Shown: positions 13,501 to 24,235, counted from the first letter of the stretch. The stretch is 64,000 nt of DNA from Aspidiotus rigidus (GCA_035079385.1 JAVHKY010000052.1:2356001-2420000); one strand, 5' to 3'. Numbers and translations: made by a program. The notes: generated by a model not told the origin, from the sequence alone.

Positions 13501-16500
13501 TCTGATACGAAATGAAACTTTTTTTTTTTAAAGAGAGAAAAGATTACCTATTGAACAGTTACGGACTGACGCGACTGTATCGAGTCTGTGACGGCTCGCG
13601 AGTAGAGTAACGATGCAACGCGCGTCGAGTTGTGTGCCGCGTAGCGTTGCGCGTCGTGTAACTCCGCAAGACCGGTATGCGTATCTCCCGGATCAAATCG
13701 CTTCAATTTTAACAATGTTCCACCAATCAGAAAATTCTATATAAAAGTGGAGTTATGCATAGCAGTGTCCTCTTCAACATATAAAAATTTTGTGGTTGCA
13801 TATTTGAATTCACGTGGGTGGAAATGTTTTTGTTAGCTCTACAAACATTTCCCAACACCTATTTTTAAAATTCGGCTCGGGGGCCAAATCACCTATTTTA
13901 CCCGGCTATACTCTTTGTTCCTCTTCATAGAAAACTTTCAAGGATTTGTGAAGAGACATTTGTCACGAATTTATAAAGAGAATATCATCTTCAAAAATTT
14001 TTCTAAATATATCTTGCCTTCGTTCTAACTTAATTGAATTAATTATGTATTCATAAATCACGAATTAAAATATTTACCCTAATGCTATATTAATAGTTTA
14101 ATAGAGACTAATTTTTCTACATTTTATTTTTTTAGCGGTTTTGAATTTGTGTATACCGAATCCATTGAGCAGGGGCGCTCGAATTGATGACACTCAGGGG
14201 TATACCCATAAAGTGCAGACTCAAGATGCGCAGATATATTTTAGCTCATTATACGATGTAAGAATTTTAGCGAACTCAATTTCTGCTGAATAAATAAAAA
14301 ATGTACGTTTGATAGAAATTTTGATTATGAGAGAAGGAATCAGTATTCAGTATATTTCAAATAGACTGCGAAGAAATTGTGTACACAAATTAATAATAGA
14401 AATCTGAAGGTATCTTTGTTTGTGATTTATCACCTATGGAAGTTTGTTTTCTAGATTTAACTAATTTAAAGTAGGTGGCTGAGAAATTTGAATTGTCTAT
14501 AAGTACGTCTATTCTATCTCACGCTCCTTATTGACCAGAACTGGAAAATTAAGCGTAAAAATTGACTAAAATGAAAGAGTACCTATTACAAATAGCGAAT
14601 TTCCTCCTCACGTTAAAGCTTTGGACAATCATTTCTTAGTTGGTCTGTTTTGGTATAGAGTCGTTTCCTGACTTGCATCAAATCAACCAACATCATTGTA
14701 TGTTTGATTCTTCAATATTTTCAAATACCTAATTCTTTGTTTATTAATTTCAGATTGTTTCAGCCGTAAAGAAAGATATATCAAAATCTTGGCATCTTAT
14801 TGCACTATTCATAGTCACAGGAATTGTCTCATCGTTGTTCACTATAATCATAATGGGCCTAATAACAAAATGCTTTGTGTGGGCCATATTGTGGTTATTA
14901 CTCTTTATTTTGTTCTACAGTAAGTACATTTTTGCCTCTTCTAGCTACTGTACTACAATTAGTTTGGTAACTATTGAAAATAAGTGAAATACATTTGCAA
15001 TCTCACATATGGACCAAAATAGTATCTACATAATGGAAAATATTTATAGTCCTGTGAGTTACATTTACATATACAAATCTGAGTTAATGGGTATGAAACT
15101 TGCGCTGACCAAATTCATATTTTGAGATTCAACAGAGACAGGTCAAATCAGATATAGAAAGTTCTTGACCTTCCCATCTTTGAGGATCTCCGTTGCCCTC
15201 TGTATGCCTAACTGGACCCGAGCAATTTGACAGCTACAGCCTGCAGGCCTACATTGGACTTTGCCCCCTGAGCCAATACTGAGTGCTAATTGGATCTCCT
15301 CAATTCAAACTTTAGATCAAAATACTCCAATGTTGATCAAAAGTTGAGTCAAATTTTGGTCATTTTTGGATGATTTGCCATTGACACAATTTTTCGTTAG
15401 CACCCAAGTGCTATTGCTGTTAACTTCATTATTTTTTGTTCGGAATATACATTCGTATTATCTGTACATGTGTTATCATTATGATCCCTCTAGGTTCTGT
15501 GATCACATATCTACAGTACACCTCTATGTCATCGACGCCATTTACCTATGGAAGTGGAACCAACAGCACCGCAATTAGAAGTAATTTTCCCTACAGCACA
15601 GTATATGATACATTACGTCAGACATTCCAGAAAAAAGAGACATGGCTAGCACTATTCTGTATTACAAGTGGTTTATTTGTAATCTTTGGTTTGCTCATAT
15701 TGTTCTTACGCTCACGAATTGGTGTTGCTATTATGCTCATTGGTGAAGGCAGCAAGTAAGGATACTATTTTTTTACATTATTGGAGATGATCAAATGCAT
15801 GAAAGTATAGATAACTGGAATCGTCGGTTAAGAAATAGTTGCCGTTACTTGAGTTGAAAAGTTGAGGCGTATAAAATTCTACTTAGAATATTACTAATAC
15901 GTAGTTCCGTTTATAGAACTATTACAAAGACTCTTTTTTCCAAAACGTTGCTTAGGTCACTAAAAAAAATTGTTCACCGAGAATAGGACATCTGAAGTCA
16001 AATACTGTCTCCTAAAATACCAAATAGGTGGAACTCGATTAAAACGATAAAAATAATAATGTCGAAATTAATTGTTATTGAAGCAGTCTCTTTCTCCGCG
16101 CGTTTATCCATCCTAGTTGTGAATCATCAAACCTACGGAAAATCTGCGATATGCTGAAAGCAAGTGTCGCTCTTTCGGATAAAAAAGTTTGACGTGTAGT
16201 GGACGCGTAGAAGGGTAGAAAGCATAGGCTGCCGGTAGGCTACAGTCCCAAGCTCACGTTTGGGACGCCGAGCGCGTCTAGAGAAAAATGATTGTAAATG
16301 GGGTCATTTAACAAAGACCAAACTTTCTAACCAAACATCGTCTTCTTTTGATTAAAGCATCGCAGAACTTGGAAAACTTTCAACGAGAACTCTCTCGCTC
16401 ATAGTGCGTAAAGATTGAGATAAAATATTTAACGAAAAATAATAGAATGATAAAGTGTGAATGATTTTGTGCTTTTTTGAATACAAAATCGGCATAGAAG

Positions 16501-19500
16501 TAACTGGCAAGGGTGCCGAACACCCGTGAAATCCCGGGCGCTGGGCGGGCAGTAAAAATCTGTAATTTTGTCCTCATACGAATGTAGACTAGCGCCCCTA
16601 TATGTTTGCTGCTGTAATGATGATGCCCGCGGGCAATTTGCAACAATGTGGGCATACGCATACACGTGGGCACATGTTCACTGGGGCACATGCGGCGCCC
16701 GACGCTCGTGTGGTTGAAATTTTTTTTGCGAGTGCGGGTGGCCGCGCCCGGAAGATTTTTTCGGAAACTATAGTGCAGGCGGCCGCGGGAAAATTCCAGC
16801 CTTGCATCTGGGTAAAATTTTTCTTAGTGGGTAGAACCAAGAGCAGCTAATCATAAGAGAGTTTTTGCATTCGAACGTTATTGAAATAACGTAACGCTAA
16901 CGTTAAATTTTCCCATTGCTCACAATGAGAAAATTTAGTGTTAACGTTACCGTAACATGATAACGTCCCAGTGCAAAAACTCTCTATAGTCTTACATTCG
17001 GAACATTCTAACTCCGCTACTCGATAATTCTTTTCAAAAACTGAAGATAAACCTCCCTTGCGTTTGATCCACAAAATTCGTTTATTTTGGTCAAAAATCA
17101 CGTAATTTGGTAGGAAATTTAATAATTTTGGTCTTGAATTTGTAAAAGCACCAAAATGCGTGTTTTTCCACTTAAAAAAAAAAATGACGAATAATGCCGA
17201 AAATGCAACGTTTAAGTTCCTAAAATTTTCATTTTTAGTGCCGAAAAATCCGAGCTCCAGAGATATTATTTACCTAGCTTGTTTTTTTCCTGCTGTCGCA
17301 GCGGCTTCTTTTTCAGTCCGTTCTTTTTACCTGTACTGTTCCATCAGTATGCTGATGATGGTGCCAAGGTGCACCAAAATATTTCGTTCTTCTAGAGTCA
17401 AATATAGAGCTTTACTTTATTTGATAATCTCGTCTTCCACAAAAAATCTATTTTTGAAAAAAATTTAGCTCCAAGACGAAAAATTCATTTACTCGTACTC
17501 GTAGCAAAATGTATGAAAAATTCTACTTATTTTAGGATACGACGAGAAATTGAGTCTCAAAAGTTATGGAAAAGGAGTTCGAAAATTCTTTCGATAAATT
17601 ATAAAAATGATAATTTTAGGGGTAACTTATATTAGAAAATCTTGAAATTCTTCGCTTTTCTTTTTTCAGAGCAATAAATGCGATTAAGTCCACTCTTTGC
17701 CTCCCACTTATCTCACGCATCCTACAGTTCATCATTCTTATATGGTATTTGCTCATATTTTTGTACGTAAAATCCATGGAAAGCGCTGTGTACAAAGTCC
17801 GAGGACTGAGTATTGACCAAGACTGTCGATGTCGAGATTACAAAGTAAATAACATTCTTTTAAAATTTAGTGTGTACTTAATTCCTCAGTTTATCGCACT
17901 ACGCTTCTTTTTCAGGAGGAAGATTGGTGTCTACCCGATCAATTTAAAGCTCACTGCGTCAGCCGATCTCGAGGAGGTTTATGCGCTCAAGCTGAATGTG
18001 TACCTGTAGAAGAGCGTTCTCCTCACATGGAACTGTACTTCCAGTTTTTCAATTTCTTCGGACTTCTGTGGGGCATCTTCTTTGTGGCGGGCTTCAATCG
18101 AATGATATTATCGTACTGTTTTGCCTCTTGGTACTGGACATTCAATAAGAATGATATACCATTTTTCACGTTGACTTATTCTATTTTCGTTACCATCAGG
18201 TAAAATTCTCTCTATATTTTATAGTTCTTTAAGACAATGTGAGTAAAAAGTAGTTTCACTCTTTCCGTTACTCTAAAGGTAGATACTGGTTAGGCCTAAT
18301 ATATTGACAAGGTATGAATGAGTACCTACGATTCGATACTACGTCTACACGCTTATTTAATATGGCTGAGTAGATACGTACTATTGTACATTGGACAGCA
18401 GATGCAGTAACCAGCCCTAAGATATCAGGCATTCTCACAATTCTAACTAGGAGCGGAATTTGACGCAATTTTTACTCGTATACTCCTAAATTTATATCAA
18501 GGGCAGAGTCGAAAAATTGTTTATATTATTGATAAAAATATGAATTCGATCCATCCGAGGTGTACTTGAACAAATCATGAGTGAAATCATTTTTTCACCA
18601 CACTGAATTTTTTAGTGATGGCCGGTGTCTGGAAAGGAGGGATAATATGAACCCAAAATACTTGAATGCTTGAGGCCTCTTTCAGCTTAGGTTTGCTGAC
18701 TATTAAAAACGTATATATAGGTACTTGCAAAAGTCAGTTTTAAAAACATAAGACTTCAAAACACTTACCTAAAGCTTGAGAATCGTAGCGCGCAGACCCT
18801 GGTAAAAAACAAAACTGTAATACCCCTAATGGTTTTTCTAGGTACCATTTAGGTACCGTTGCGATGGGTTCATTCCTGATCGCTACATGTGGTTTCATTC
18901 GTGCCTTGTTAGAACGAGTGCAAAAGTTGGTGAAAAATAAAGATAGTTTGATAGCAGAATGTTCGATGTGGAGTCTGCGTTGCTGTTTTTGGATGTTACA
19001 GAAATTTCTTATATTCATCAGCAGTAATGCTTACATTATGTGTACTATTGCTGGAAAAGGTTTCTTTAGTTCAGCATCGGAGGCGCTTGGTTTGCTGACA
19101 AGGAACGTTTTGCGAGTTATCGTCCTGGATAAGGTAAATATGATCAGTTTCTCAAGAGTTGCCTCAAATCTTGAAAATAAAAATAGTAATAGATGAAAAC
19201 TCATCCTTCCTTTAGTATGGGTAATCATAAGATAGATAATGGAAAGAGATTTTACGGGAAGAAATAGGTAAGTCTTATACCAAAAGTGGGAATTAGATGA
19301 GACAGGTAGAAATACGAAAGAAACAGCGCCCGTGAATTTCGAGCACGCTCACAATAAAGATATATTTTCTATATGTACTTGCGAACATACTTCTTGTATT
19401 TCTTTCCTCTTTCCTCTTTTTTTTTTTTTTTTTTTTTTTGGGAGAATACTCGAAAATTTCGTGTACTATACTTTTCGTTAGGTACCACTACTTATTATTT

Positions 19501-21089
19501 CGTTACATTGGATAAGTTTTTCGTGGCACTTTTTTTCATTCAAACGTCTTCTTCTTTTCGTGTACTTTAAAACTGCCCGTACGTTAACCTTTTGTTTTAG
19601 AACTAATAATCAAACAGGTGGACTTATAGTTATTCTGATCTAACCAATAAAGATTTCGAGAACTGAACATACGGATATACTTAGTCGTGTCCCAGGAAAT
19701 GAGAGACTTTGTCTCATTTTAAATTCCAGTGCATCCGACACAAAGGAAAAGAAAAAGAATAATTGAAGTATTTTGATTGGGGATGACAGCTCTATCATTC
19801 AAAATGAATGTTTTCAACAAAATGAATTCCAATTTTATCCACGAAACAGAAGCATTTGTACTAGTTGCGAAGGTTTCTCTGTTACGAGTTGAAATGCTAT
19901 TGTCCCATTAGCGACCCCGCTGTTGAATAAAATATTTGTATTTCGATAATCAGTTTGTGATTGTATGTGTAAGTATTCCGGTGTTACGTTTTTATTCACA
20001 GTCCTTGATTTTTATAATGATAAATAATCAGACCGTTTTATTTTAGGCGAGGGGTTTCAATTAGGTATACCTATCTAGTTATTGAAAAAATAAATAACTA
20101 TTTGTTTTAACTGGCTGAGTAAAATAATTTTTAGGATCAGGTCTCGTTTTTGTGTCTTATACTAATGCGTGCCTGCAAAAAGCTCTTGTTTTTGTCCTTT
20201 TTGTTTTTTTTGTTTTTTTTTTTTTGTTAAAATTTCATCTTGAGTAGCTGCTAATTGATGAATTCTAAATTAGTCACGTATAATCTTATACTTGTTCCAT
20301 ATAATTTCAGGTTATGGATTTCTTGATGTTTGTGGGCAAATTCGCGGTCACTTTTGTCCTAACCGCGATAGCTTATTTTTCGTTCGCATCTGAATCAATG
20401 GGACTAAATTATCCTTGGATACCAACTATTTTTGTAGGCGTTTTCACCTGGGTGATCAGTTCATCATTTTTCGGAGTATATTCGATTGCAGTGGATACTC
20501 TATTTCTATCTTTTTGTGAGTAATTATTTTCAAACTTCACCATGAAATCTACTTGAATGTTATAGTTTAATGGTGATATCCATTCTTGGTCTAATACCGT
20601 TTAGTATTATACAGTATTTTAAGGAACTAGCTCTCGTTGGCTCACTCGCGCTGTTCTTAGTCTAGTATACTGTATATTCGGCCTATATAATGAAGGCTAA
20701 ACCTACTATAGTAGCCTAGTTTAGACTCATTGTAATGAAGGTTAAAGGTCGACATTTTCCCAAGTCCTTAAGATTGGTCAAGATCTTTGACAACGTCATC
20801 AAGCGTGACAGAAACCGTGACGATTTTTCGGGACAATTTTTGTACCAGTCACCCCCGCCAAAATCTTCGAAAAACCGTCAAAAAACCGCGACGGTGTTTT
20901 CTCTTTTTTCTCTTTTTCAAAAGATTGAGGATCTATGATTTTATATTCATTTTTTCCGTGTTCACAGTGAAAGATGGAGAAATGAATGACGGGTCGCAGA
21001 ATAAACCGTATTATATGTCACATAGACTTAAATACATGTTGAAAGAAAATTTGACGAAGAAGAAAAAATTGAATAAGTCTGTTCAATAG
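4680..21089 (+). CDS. SLC44 / choline transporter-like (CTL) membrane protein, 11 exons seen, N-terminus missing
   Basis: Exons: 4680-4832, 6844-7007, 7268-7478, 14136-14257, 14754-14919, 15494-15755, 17670-17844, 17916-18199, 18842-19133, 20311-20515, 20968-21089. Every intron is GT-AG and all junction phases agree, giving about 717 residues to the TAG at 21087; family members are usually about 650-710. Family marks seen: RSCTD before membrane segment 1, DSYGRVCG, ICVKTCPEENW at the start of the large loop, FASWYWTFNK, RYHLGT, SSNAYIM, RNVLRVIVLDK, VDTLFLSF, and a tail with NDGS..KPYYMS. The C-terminal half most resembles the vertebrate SLC44A2/4/5 branch (insect CTL2), while RSCTD recalls SLC44A1, so I give no symbol. 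SLC44 proteins have about ten membrane spans and are linked to choline/ethanolamine transport at plasma and mitochondrial membranes; the substrate cannot be read from sequence. The first coding exon, probably short, is not identified. Confidence 0.93.
6844..7007 (+). CDS. SLC44-like gene, exon at start of first extracellular loop
   Basis: Acceptor ..gatcacag, donor cag|gtgag. Encodes YWNGDISRLSAPKDSYGRVC and continues through a FFFDVTTC segment to GCPTKQ. The NGD..RL..P.DS.G..CG pattern is the typical SLC44 start of the large Cys-rich loop. The exon ends in phase 0. Confidence 0.9.
7268..7478 (+). CDS. SLC44-like gene, large-loop exon
   Basis: Acceptor atttctag, donor tcgg|gtaag. Begins ICVKTCPEENWFSRD and ends CAPYYVKSTS. 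This is the extracellular loop between TM1 and TM2. The exon was missed as a simple open frame because it has no internal ATG; it enters in phase 0 and leaves in phase 1. Confidence 0.92.
8389..8985 (+). repeat. C-rich block with two TATA boxes in the large SLC44 intron (possible LTR remnant)
   Basis: The stretch differs from its AT-rich surroundings. It is C-rich, carries ctctataaaa near 8581 and ccctatataag near 8753, and shifts to AT-rich sequence after about 8890. A TATA box with downstream atcattc suits either a retroelement LTR promoter or an intronic promoter. I could not find matched ends or a target duplication, so this is tentative. Confidence 0.25.
10561..10740. repeat. (TATG)n tract and A-rich-tailed insert inside the foldback element
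   Basis: Interrupts the tandem units between two copies of the gagaa..cgataacc unit. It opens with about seven tatg repeats and a T run, contains ggtgtcggcag...ctgctgtcggcacc as an inverted pair, and ends in A-rich sequence. This resembles a truncated retroposon tail or microsatellite-seeded insertion; identity unknown. Confidence 0.4.
11090..11527. mobile_element. 438-bp non-autonomous hAT MITE nested in the larger hAT
   Basis: Ends are caggggttctcaac and gttgagaacccctg, a 14-bp perfect inverted repeat matching the consensus of Charlie-type hAT elements. The flanks carry ctgtaaac at 11082-11089 and again at 11528-11535, an exact 8-bp target duplication. The interior has cggcacaccggtgtgccg near the left end and no open frame. 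Confidence 0.93.
11636..12717 (-). pseudogene. Broken hAT transposase (ZMYM1-like type)
   Basis: Three separate minus-strand frames remain. 12717-12535 starts MPSGAGSNPPKRQKLSG, the basic N-terminus common in this group. 12475-12206 contains NLMEGTLNYLKQYRSD. 11959-11636 holds the C-terminal hAT dimerisation region, with LTLPVTVASGERSFSKLKII and LRSTMSQMRL. The catalytic middle is missing, and the frames are broken by stops and shifts. It cannot make an active transposase. Confidence 0.88.
14136..14257 (+). CDS. SLC44-like gene, end of large loop
   Basis: Acceptor ttatttttttag, donor gat|gtaag. Encodes VLNLCIPNPLSRGARIDD and on to YFSSLYD. The VL..CIP phrase is typical of the region before TM2. 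The exon follows the 6.7-kb transposon-filled intron and still splices in phase. Confidence 0.88.
14754..14919 (+). CDS. SLC44-like gene, TM2-TM3 exon
   Basis: Acceptor ttaatttcag, donor ctaca|gtaag. Encodes a helix beginning VSAVKKDISKSWHLIALFIV, then a second hydrophobic stretch around CFVWAILWLLLFILFY. Ends in phase 1. Confidence 0.9.
15494..15755 (+). CDS. SLC44-like gene, loop and TM4 exon
   Basis: Acceptor tccctctag, donor agcaa|gtaagg (phase 2). Contains a loop with an NST glycosylation sequon, then KKETWLALFCITSGLFVIFG and on to LRSRIGVAIMLIGEGSK. The RIGVAIMLI..GSK motif is conserved in SLC44 proteins. Confidence 0.92.
16500..16810. other. GC-rich island within an SLC44 intron
   Basis: Base composition rises sharply against the AT-rich intron, with words such as gccgcgcccgg and gcggccgcggg. 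Overlapping open frames on both strands are a by-product of composition and resemble nothing known. It abuts the hairpin at 16856. It could be a foreign insert or a regulatory island. Confidence 0.4.
16856..16985. mobile_element. Hairpin MITE in an SLC44 intron
   Basis: The two halves are near-perfect inverted copies from agagagtttttgca to tgcaaaaactctct, meeting at cattgctcacaatg. Total 130 bp with almost no loop. Confidence 0.75.
17670..17844 (+). CDS. SLC44-like gene, TM5 exon
   Basis: Acceptor ttttttcag, donor ttacaaa|gtaaat. Begins AINAIKSTLCLPLISRILQF, followed by the hydrophobic FIILIWYLLIFLYV. The tail is Cys-rich (CRCRDYK). Phase 0 at the end. Confidence 0.9.
17916..18199 (+). CDS. 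SLC44-like gene, Cys loop and TM6 exon
   Basis: Acceptor ttctttttcag, donor catcag|gtaaa, only 71 bp after the previous exon. Encodes a loop with several Cys, then LYFQFFNFFGLLWGIFFVAG and the family signature FASWYWTFNKNDIPFF. Ends in phase 2. Confidence 0.94.
18842..19133 (+). CDS. SLC44-like gene, RYHLGT / NAYIM exon
   Basis: Acceptor ggtttttctag, donor aag|gtaaat. The split Arg codon opens RYHLGTVAMGSFLIATCGFI. Then come CCFWMLQKFLIFISSNAYIM and ALGLLTRNVLRVIVLDK. These are the strongest matches to the family. Confidence 0.95.
19395..19575 (+). repeat. Dispersed repeat copy 1 (T-rich, gaatactcgaaaatttc)
   Basis: After a T run it reads aatactcgaaaatttcgtg...taccactacttattatttcg...caaacgtcttctt. 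The same order of words recurs at 35830-36020 in the same orientation. Probably the 3' part of a retroposon or DNA element; no coding function. This copy lies in the intron 19134-20310 of the SLC44-like gene. Confidence 0.55.
20311..20515 (+). CDS. SLC44-like gene, last two membrane spans
   Basis: Acceptor ataatttcag, donor ctttttt|gtgag (phase 1). VMDFLMFVGKFAVTFVLTAI forms one span and the stretch ending GVYSIAVDTLFLSF another. The VDTLFL.F motif closes the membrane domain in SLC44A2-type proteins. Confidence 0.94.
20968..21089 (+). CDS. SLC44-like gene, terminal exon
   Basis: Acceptor gtgttcacag. Encodes LKDGEMNDGSQNKPYYMSHR and a Lys-rich cytoplasmic tail, with TAG at 21087-21089. The NDGS..KPYYMS phrase matches the C-terminal tail known in SLC44A2-type proteins. 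Confidence 0.92.
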
Positions 21090-21115
21090 TCATTATAGTA
21101 GACTGAAACTTGATT

Positions 21116-21121
21116 AATAAA
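21116..21121 (+). promoter_or_regulatory. Polyadenylation signal AATAAA of the SLC44-like gene
   Basis: A canonical AATAAA lies 27 bases past the stop codon. Another occurs near 21345, so longer 3' ends are possible. Confidence 0.45.
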
Positions 21122-22220
21122 TACTCGTAATCTTTTCGTTTCCATTATAAAGTATTGTTATCGTTACTACTTTGCATTATTTGGCACTTATTAGTAGGTA
21201 GGTACTAAGATAATTTGGTTATTTCTTGTATAAAAAACGAGATTTGAAATTTTGCGCCGTATATAAACGGAGAAGTCAAATAGTTTTATGCTTTAGAAAA
21301 TGGCTAAGAATATTATTCTATACATTTTATTTTAATTTTTGTACTAATAAAAATATCCTCTTTCCAATACCCCTCATACTTTCATGTGGTCTTTTTTCTT
21401 TCCATTTGTAATTTTGTATTACTTTTGTTTTCTTTCTCTCTCTTTCTCTCCCATCAAACTTTTTTTAGTTTTGTGGAAGTAAGGAAAGTAATTTTTATTA
21501 TCAAGTTATACTTATATGACTTTCTCTTACATTTCTTTTTTTCTTTTTTTTTCTCATTTTCCTATTTTTATTTTTAATAGAACTAAGAGCAACTTTAGTG
21601 ATGAATTAACGAAGCATTCGTGATCAATTTTAGTCTTACGTTTATATCTAATAAAATGACCATGTTCAAGTATCCCTCCAATTTATTGTTCCTGTATTTC
21701 GTGTTCCCCAGAGTAATTGTTTTATATTGTAGTGCCATTATTATAATAGTCACTCTTTTTTTTTATAAGTTCTTAGTAGATGTAAAGTGAGATTAATGAT
21801 AACTTATATTCCCGATGTTCGGGATGAATCGTGTTTAATAAATATTGGGTACCAAATTATCCATATATTTGATGGAATTACTATACTAATAAATATAAAG
21901 TTACAATTCAGGAGCTGTTTCTCTACAGTGTGATATCTCTAATAATTGACGATCCTCCGCACATGGAGTCTACCTTTTGAATCGAGATTTTTTGAAATCT
22001 CGAAGGGCCCATAGGGTAAAAATCATTTTTCCGGATGAAGCGATTTTCCAAAAAATATTCTTGATAAGTAGCCAATTTTTGAATGCAAATTATGAAGCGA
22101 GTATTGATTAAAGATAGCTGGGTCGTGTCTTATTAATTTGCTATCGAAAACTGTTATCGAATCACATTTTTTTGGAGTTTTTTAATTCTTTCATTTTATT
22201 TATCGGTGCTCGTTCTCAGG
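21122..22220. other. Intergenic stretch, no gene seen
   Basis: T-rich DNA with a ttctctctctttctctc tract near 21430. The small frames rich in F, S and L come from pyrimidine-rich sequence. No mobile-element ends were recognised. Confidence 0.4.
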
Positions 22221-22364
22221 ACCTAGAGGTATTCTTGTCAATATAAACGGATGTGGCGAGTAGACTGGTTTTGCGTTCGTCACTCCTCTTCCTTTATTTG
22301 CATCAAATTGCGAAACCATTTTATTCTACCATCTTTGTTTTCATTGGCGAGAATACCTCTAGGT
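22221..22364. mobile_element. MITE, acctagaggtattct family, copy A
   Basis: Begins acctagaggtattct and ends agaatacctctaggt, with imperfect inverted arms of about 55 bp. The end motif and inner words match the hairpin at 32451-32620, so both belong to one family. Confidence 0.75.
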
Positions 22365-23142
22365 TCATGTGATTCGATTCCAATAATTTTATCGTGTATC
22401 ATTTTCACTTTGTTTTATTTCATTCAAAATAATTATCACGCGAATTTTACCACTTTGGCATCTACATCAAGCCAGTTAGATTTATGCTCAAGTTGTGTTC
22501 ATTTCTCTATCCATATTAGAACATGATTGACAACTGAATCTCGGACGTCATACCTGTTGGTCGGGTCGTTTAGTGCAAATAGTGAAGTAAACCTTGCATT
22601 TTGTGCAAAAAGCATAAAACTAGATACAAATGTTCAGGACTTTCAAGCAAACAGATTGAGCCATGGCGCTTCAGTTGAAACTCCAAAGAAGCCCCACAAG
22701 TGAGGTTCGCCTAACTGGAAGGAGTTAAAACACATGGATTAGTGGCTGGAATATTTATTTTAGTCCACAATTCATATGGATTTCAGTGATATAGCTGTAA
22801 TCGCTGAAGTAAAAAACGACGGCTTCCTTAACAATGTTGAATGAGAAACACAGGGAACCTGTTCTATGGTAGGACTCGTATATTTTTCTGCGGCATTTGC
22901 AGCTTTCCTTCAGTTTACTCTTCCGGATATTGTTCAACGTTTTTCCATTATTTCTGACTGTAACTTAGTGGACCGAATCGATTACACTGTTCTATGCGTT
23001 GAAAAATAAAACATCATGTGATCCGCGTTAAGGTCGCCCCTTCAAGTAACTAGGTGTGCGATATTTTGTATACCAATAGGCTTAGCCCCTTCAATGACCC
23101 ATATATGCTACGCTTCAAACACCGTAAGTCCCCCTTCTGTCA
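22365..23142. other. Intergenic stretch with one stray copy of the cagggaacctgtt motif
   Basis: No gene seen. The phrase cagggaacctgttctat occurs near 22852; it is the end motif of the minisatellite-bearing elements described at 23143, 25259 and 31648. Confidence 0.35.
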
Positions 23143-23745
23143 TATATCACAAATATTGCGAGTCGAAATTTTTCCAAGCGCTCCACCTATCATATATAGC
23201 TCGTGAGTGGGAATTTTTTTAAGTCTCCTTCCTATTGTATATAGCTCGGAGGTCTAAATTTTAACAGGGAACCTGTTCTATCGGGGGTGGAAAAAACGTC
23301 CGCCATCCGGCCGGCCGGCCGGCAAAGTTCGGAACTCAGAAGATTCCCAAGTCGCACTTCTATCATATATGGTTCGGTGGTAGGTGTATATAGCCTGAAA
23401 GGTAGCTCCTTCGAATAAATAGATATGCAATGTTGCATACAGCAATTAACTTAGCCCCTTCAATGAGCCAGATATGCAACGCTTCAAATATCATAATATT
23501 CAGAACGTCCTTCTAAGGTATTTTAAGTCCTCCTATCATATATGGCTTGAAGGTCGGAATTTTGACAGGGAACCTTCCCCCTCCTATCATATATATAGCT
23601 CGAGAGTGGAAATTTTCCAAGTTTCCCCCCTTTTTTTTCATATATAGCTCGAGAGTCGAAATTTTTTTAAGACCCCTCTTATCATATACCTATATTCCAA
23701 GTCCCCGTCTTATCGTATATAACTCGAGTTCTCCTATAGCATAGC
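23143..23745. repeat. Minisatellite block, catatatagctcg unit (~45 bp)
   Basis: Degenerate units of the form tcatatatagctcg.gagtc, then gaaatttttccaagtccc, recur several times, for example near 23190, 23230, 23590, 23640 and 23715. One unit is interrupted by aacagggaacctgttctat and a ggccggccggccgg tract near 23310. The same unit appears at 28560-28720 and, inverted, at 31725-32010. Confidence 0.7.
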
Positions 23746-23942
23746 TCCAAATACCAAGCCTGTCACGTCACAATTCGATGACGTCATATATATTTTTTCT
23801 CTCCCGCTTTATTAGTAAAAAAATTTATTTCAATTTTGGTTTTTGATAACTATTGATTGTAAAGATTGATTTTAATAAATTAGATGATTATGATTTATGA
23901 TGATGATCGATTACTTGATGAAGGTCAAACATTTTCCAAGTA

Positions 23943-24235
23943 CAGTAAAACCTGTTTAATCCGGAACGCTTTCGGACTGAAGATTTTTTTCCGTTTTAGT
24001 CAAATTTTTCTTATCTCCATTCATCCATCCAACTTTACTATTTTCGGACATATTTTCCGTTTCACACAGGGAATTTAAGTTCAACGTACTGCAAGATTTA
24101 TTCCGTTTCCGCGTTACGCAGTTTCCGGCTTACTCAGTCTGTTTTACATAGGAAAACGTTTGGGACTACCTTTTTTTTTTTTCGTTGCGACAGGTTTCCG
24201 GGATAATCAGGTTCCGGCTTAAACAGTTTTTACTG
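23943..24235. mobile_element. pogo/Tigger-type MITE, 293 bp
   Basis: Flanked by TA on both sides (23941-23942, 24236-24237). The ends are cagtaaaacctgtttaatcc and, from the right, cagtaaaaactgtttaagcc, an inverted repeat with a few mismatches followed by cggaac on both sides. CAGT-led ends and TA duplication are typical of pogo/Tigger elements of the Tc1/mariner superfamily. Confidence 0.85.

Larger units (their letters stand above)
9486..13914. mobile_element. Foldback element with ~540-750 bp terminal inverted repeats
   Basis: The left arm (about 9486-10242) and right arm (about 13378-13914) are inverted copies, both starting agagtatagccgggtaaaat at the outer edge. The right arm lacks about 220 bp that the left has at 9583-9802; the break falls between two cattt words, as expected for a microhomology deletion. 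Inside are degenerate tandem units of about 170 bp (gagaaagcgataacctt...) near 10253, 10423 and 10763. Without the later hAT insertion the element would be about 2.2 kb. No transposase of its own was seen. It lies in the intron 7479-14135 of the SLC44-like gene. Confidence 0.8.
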
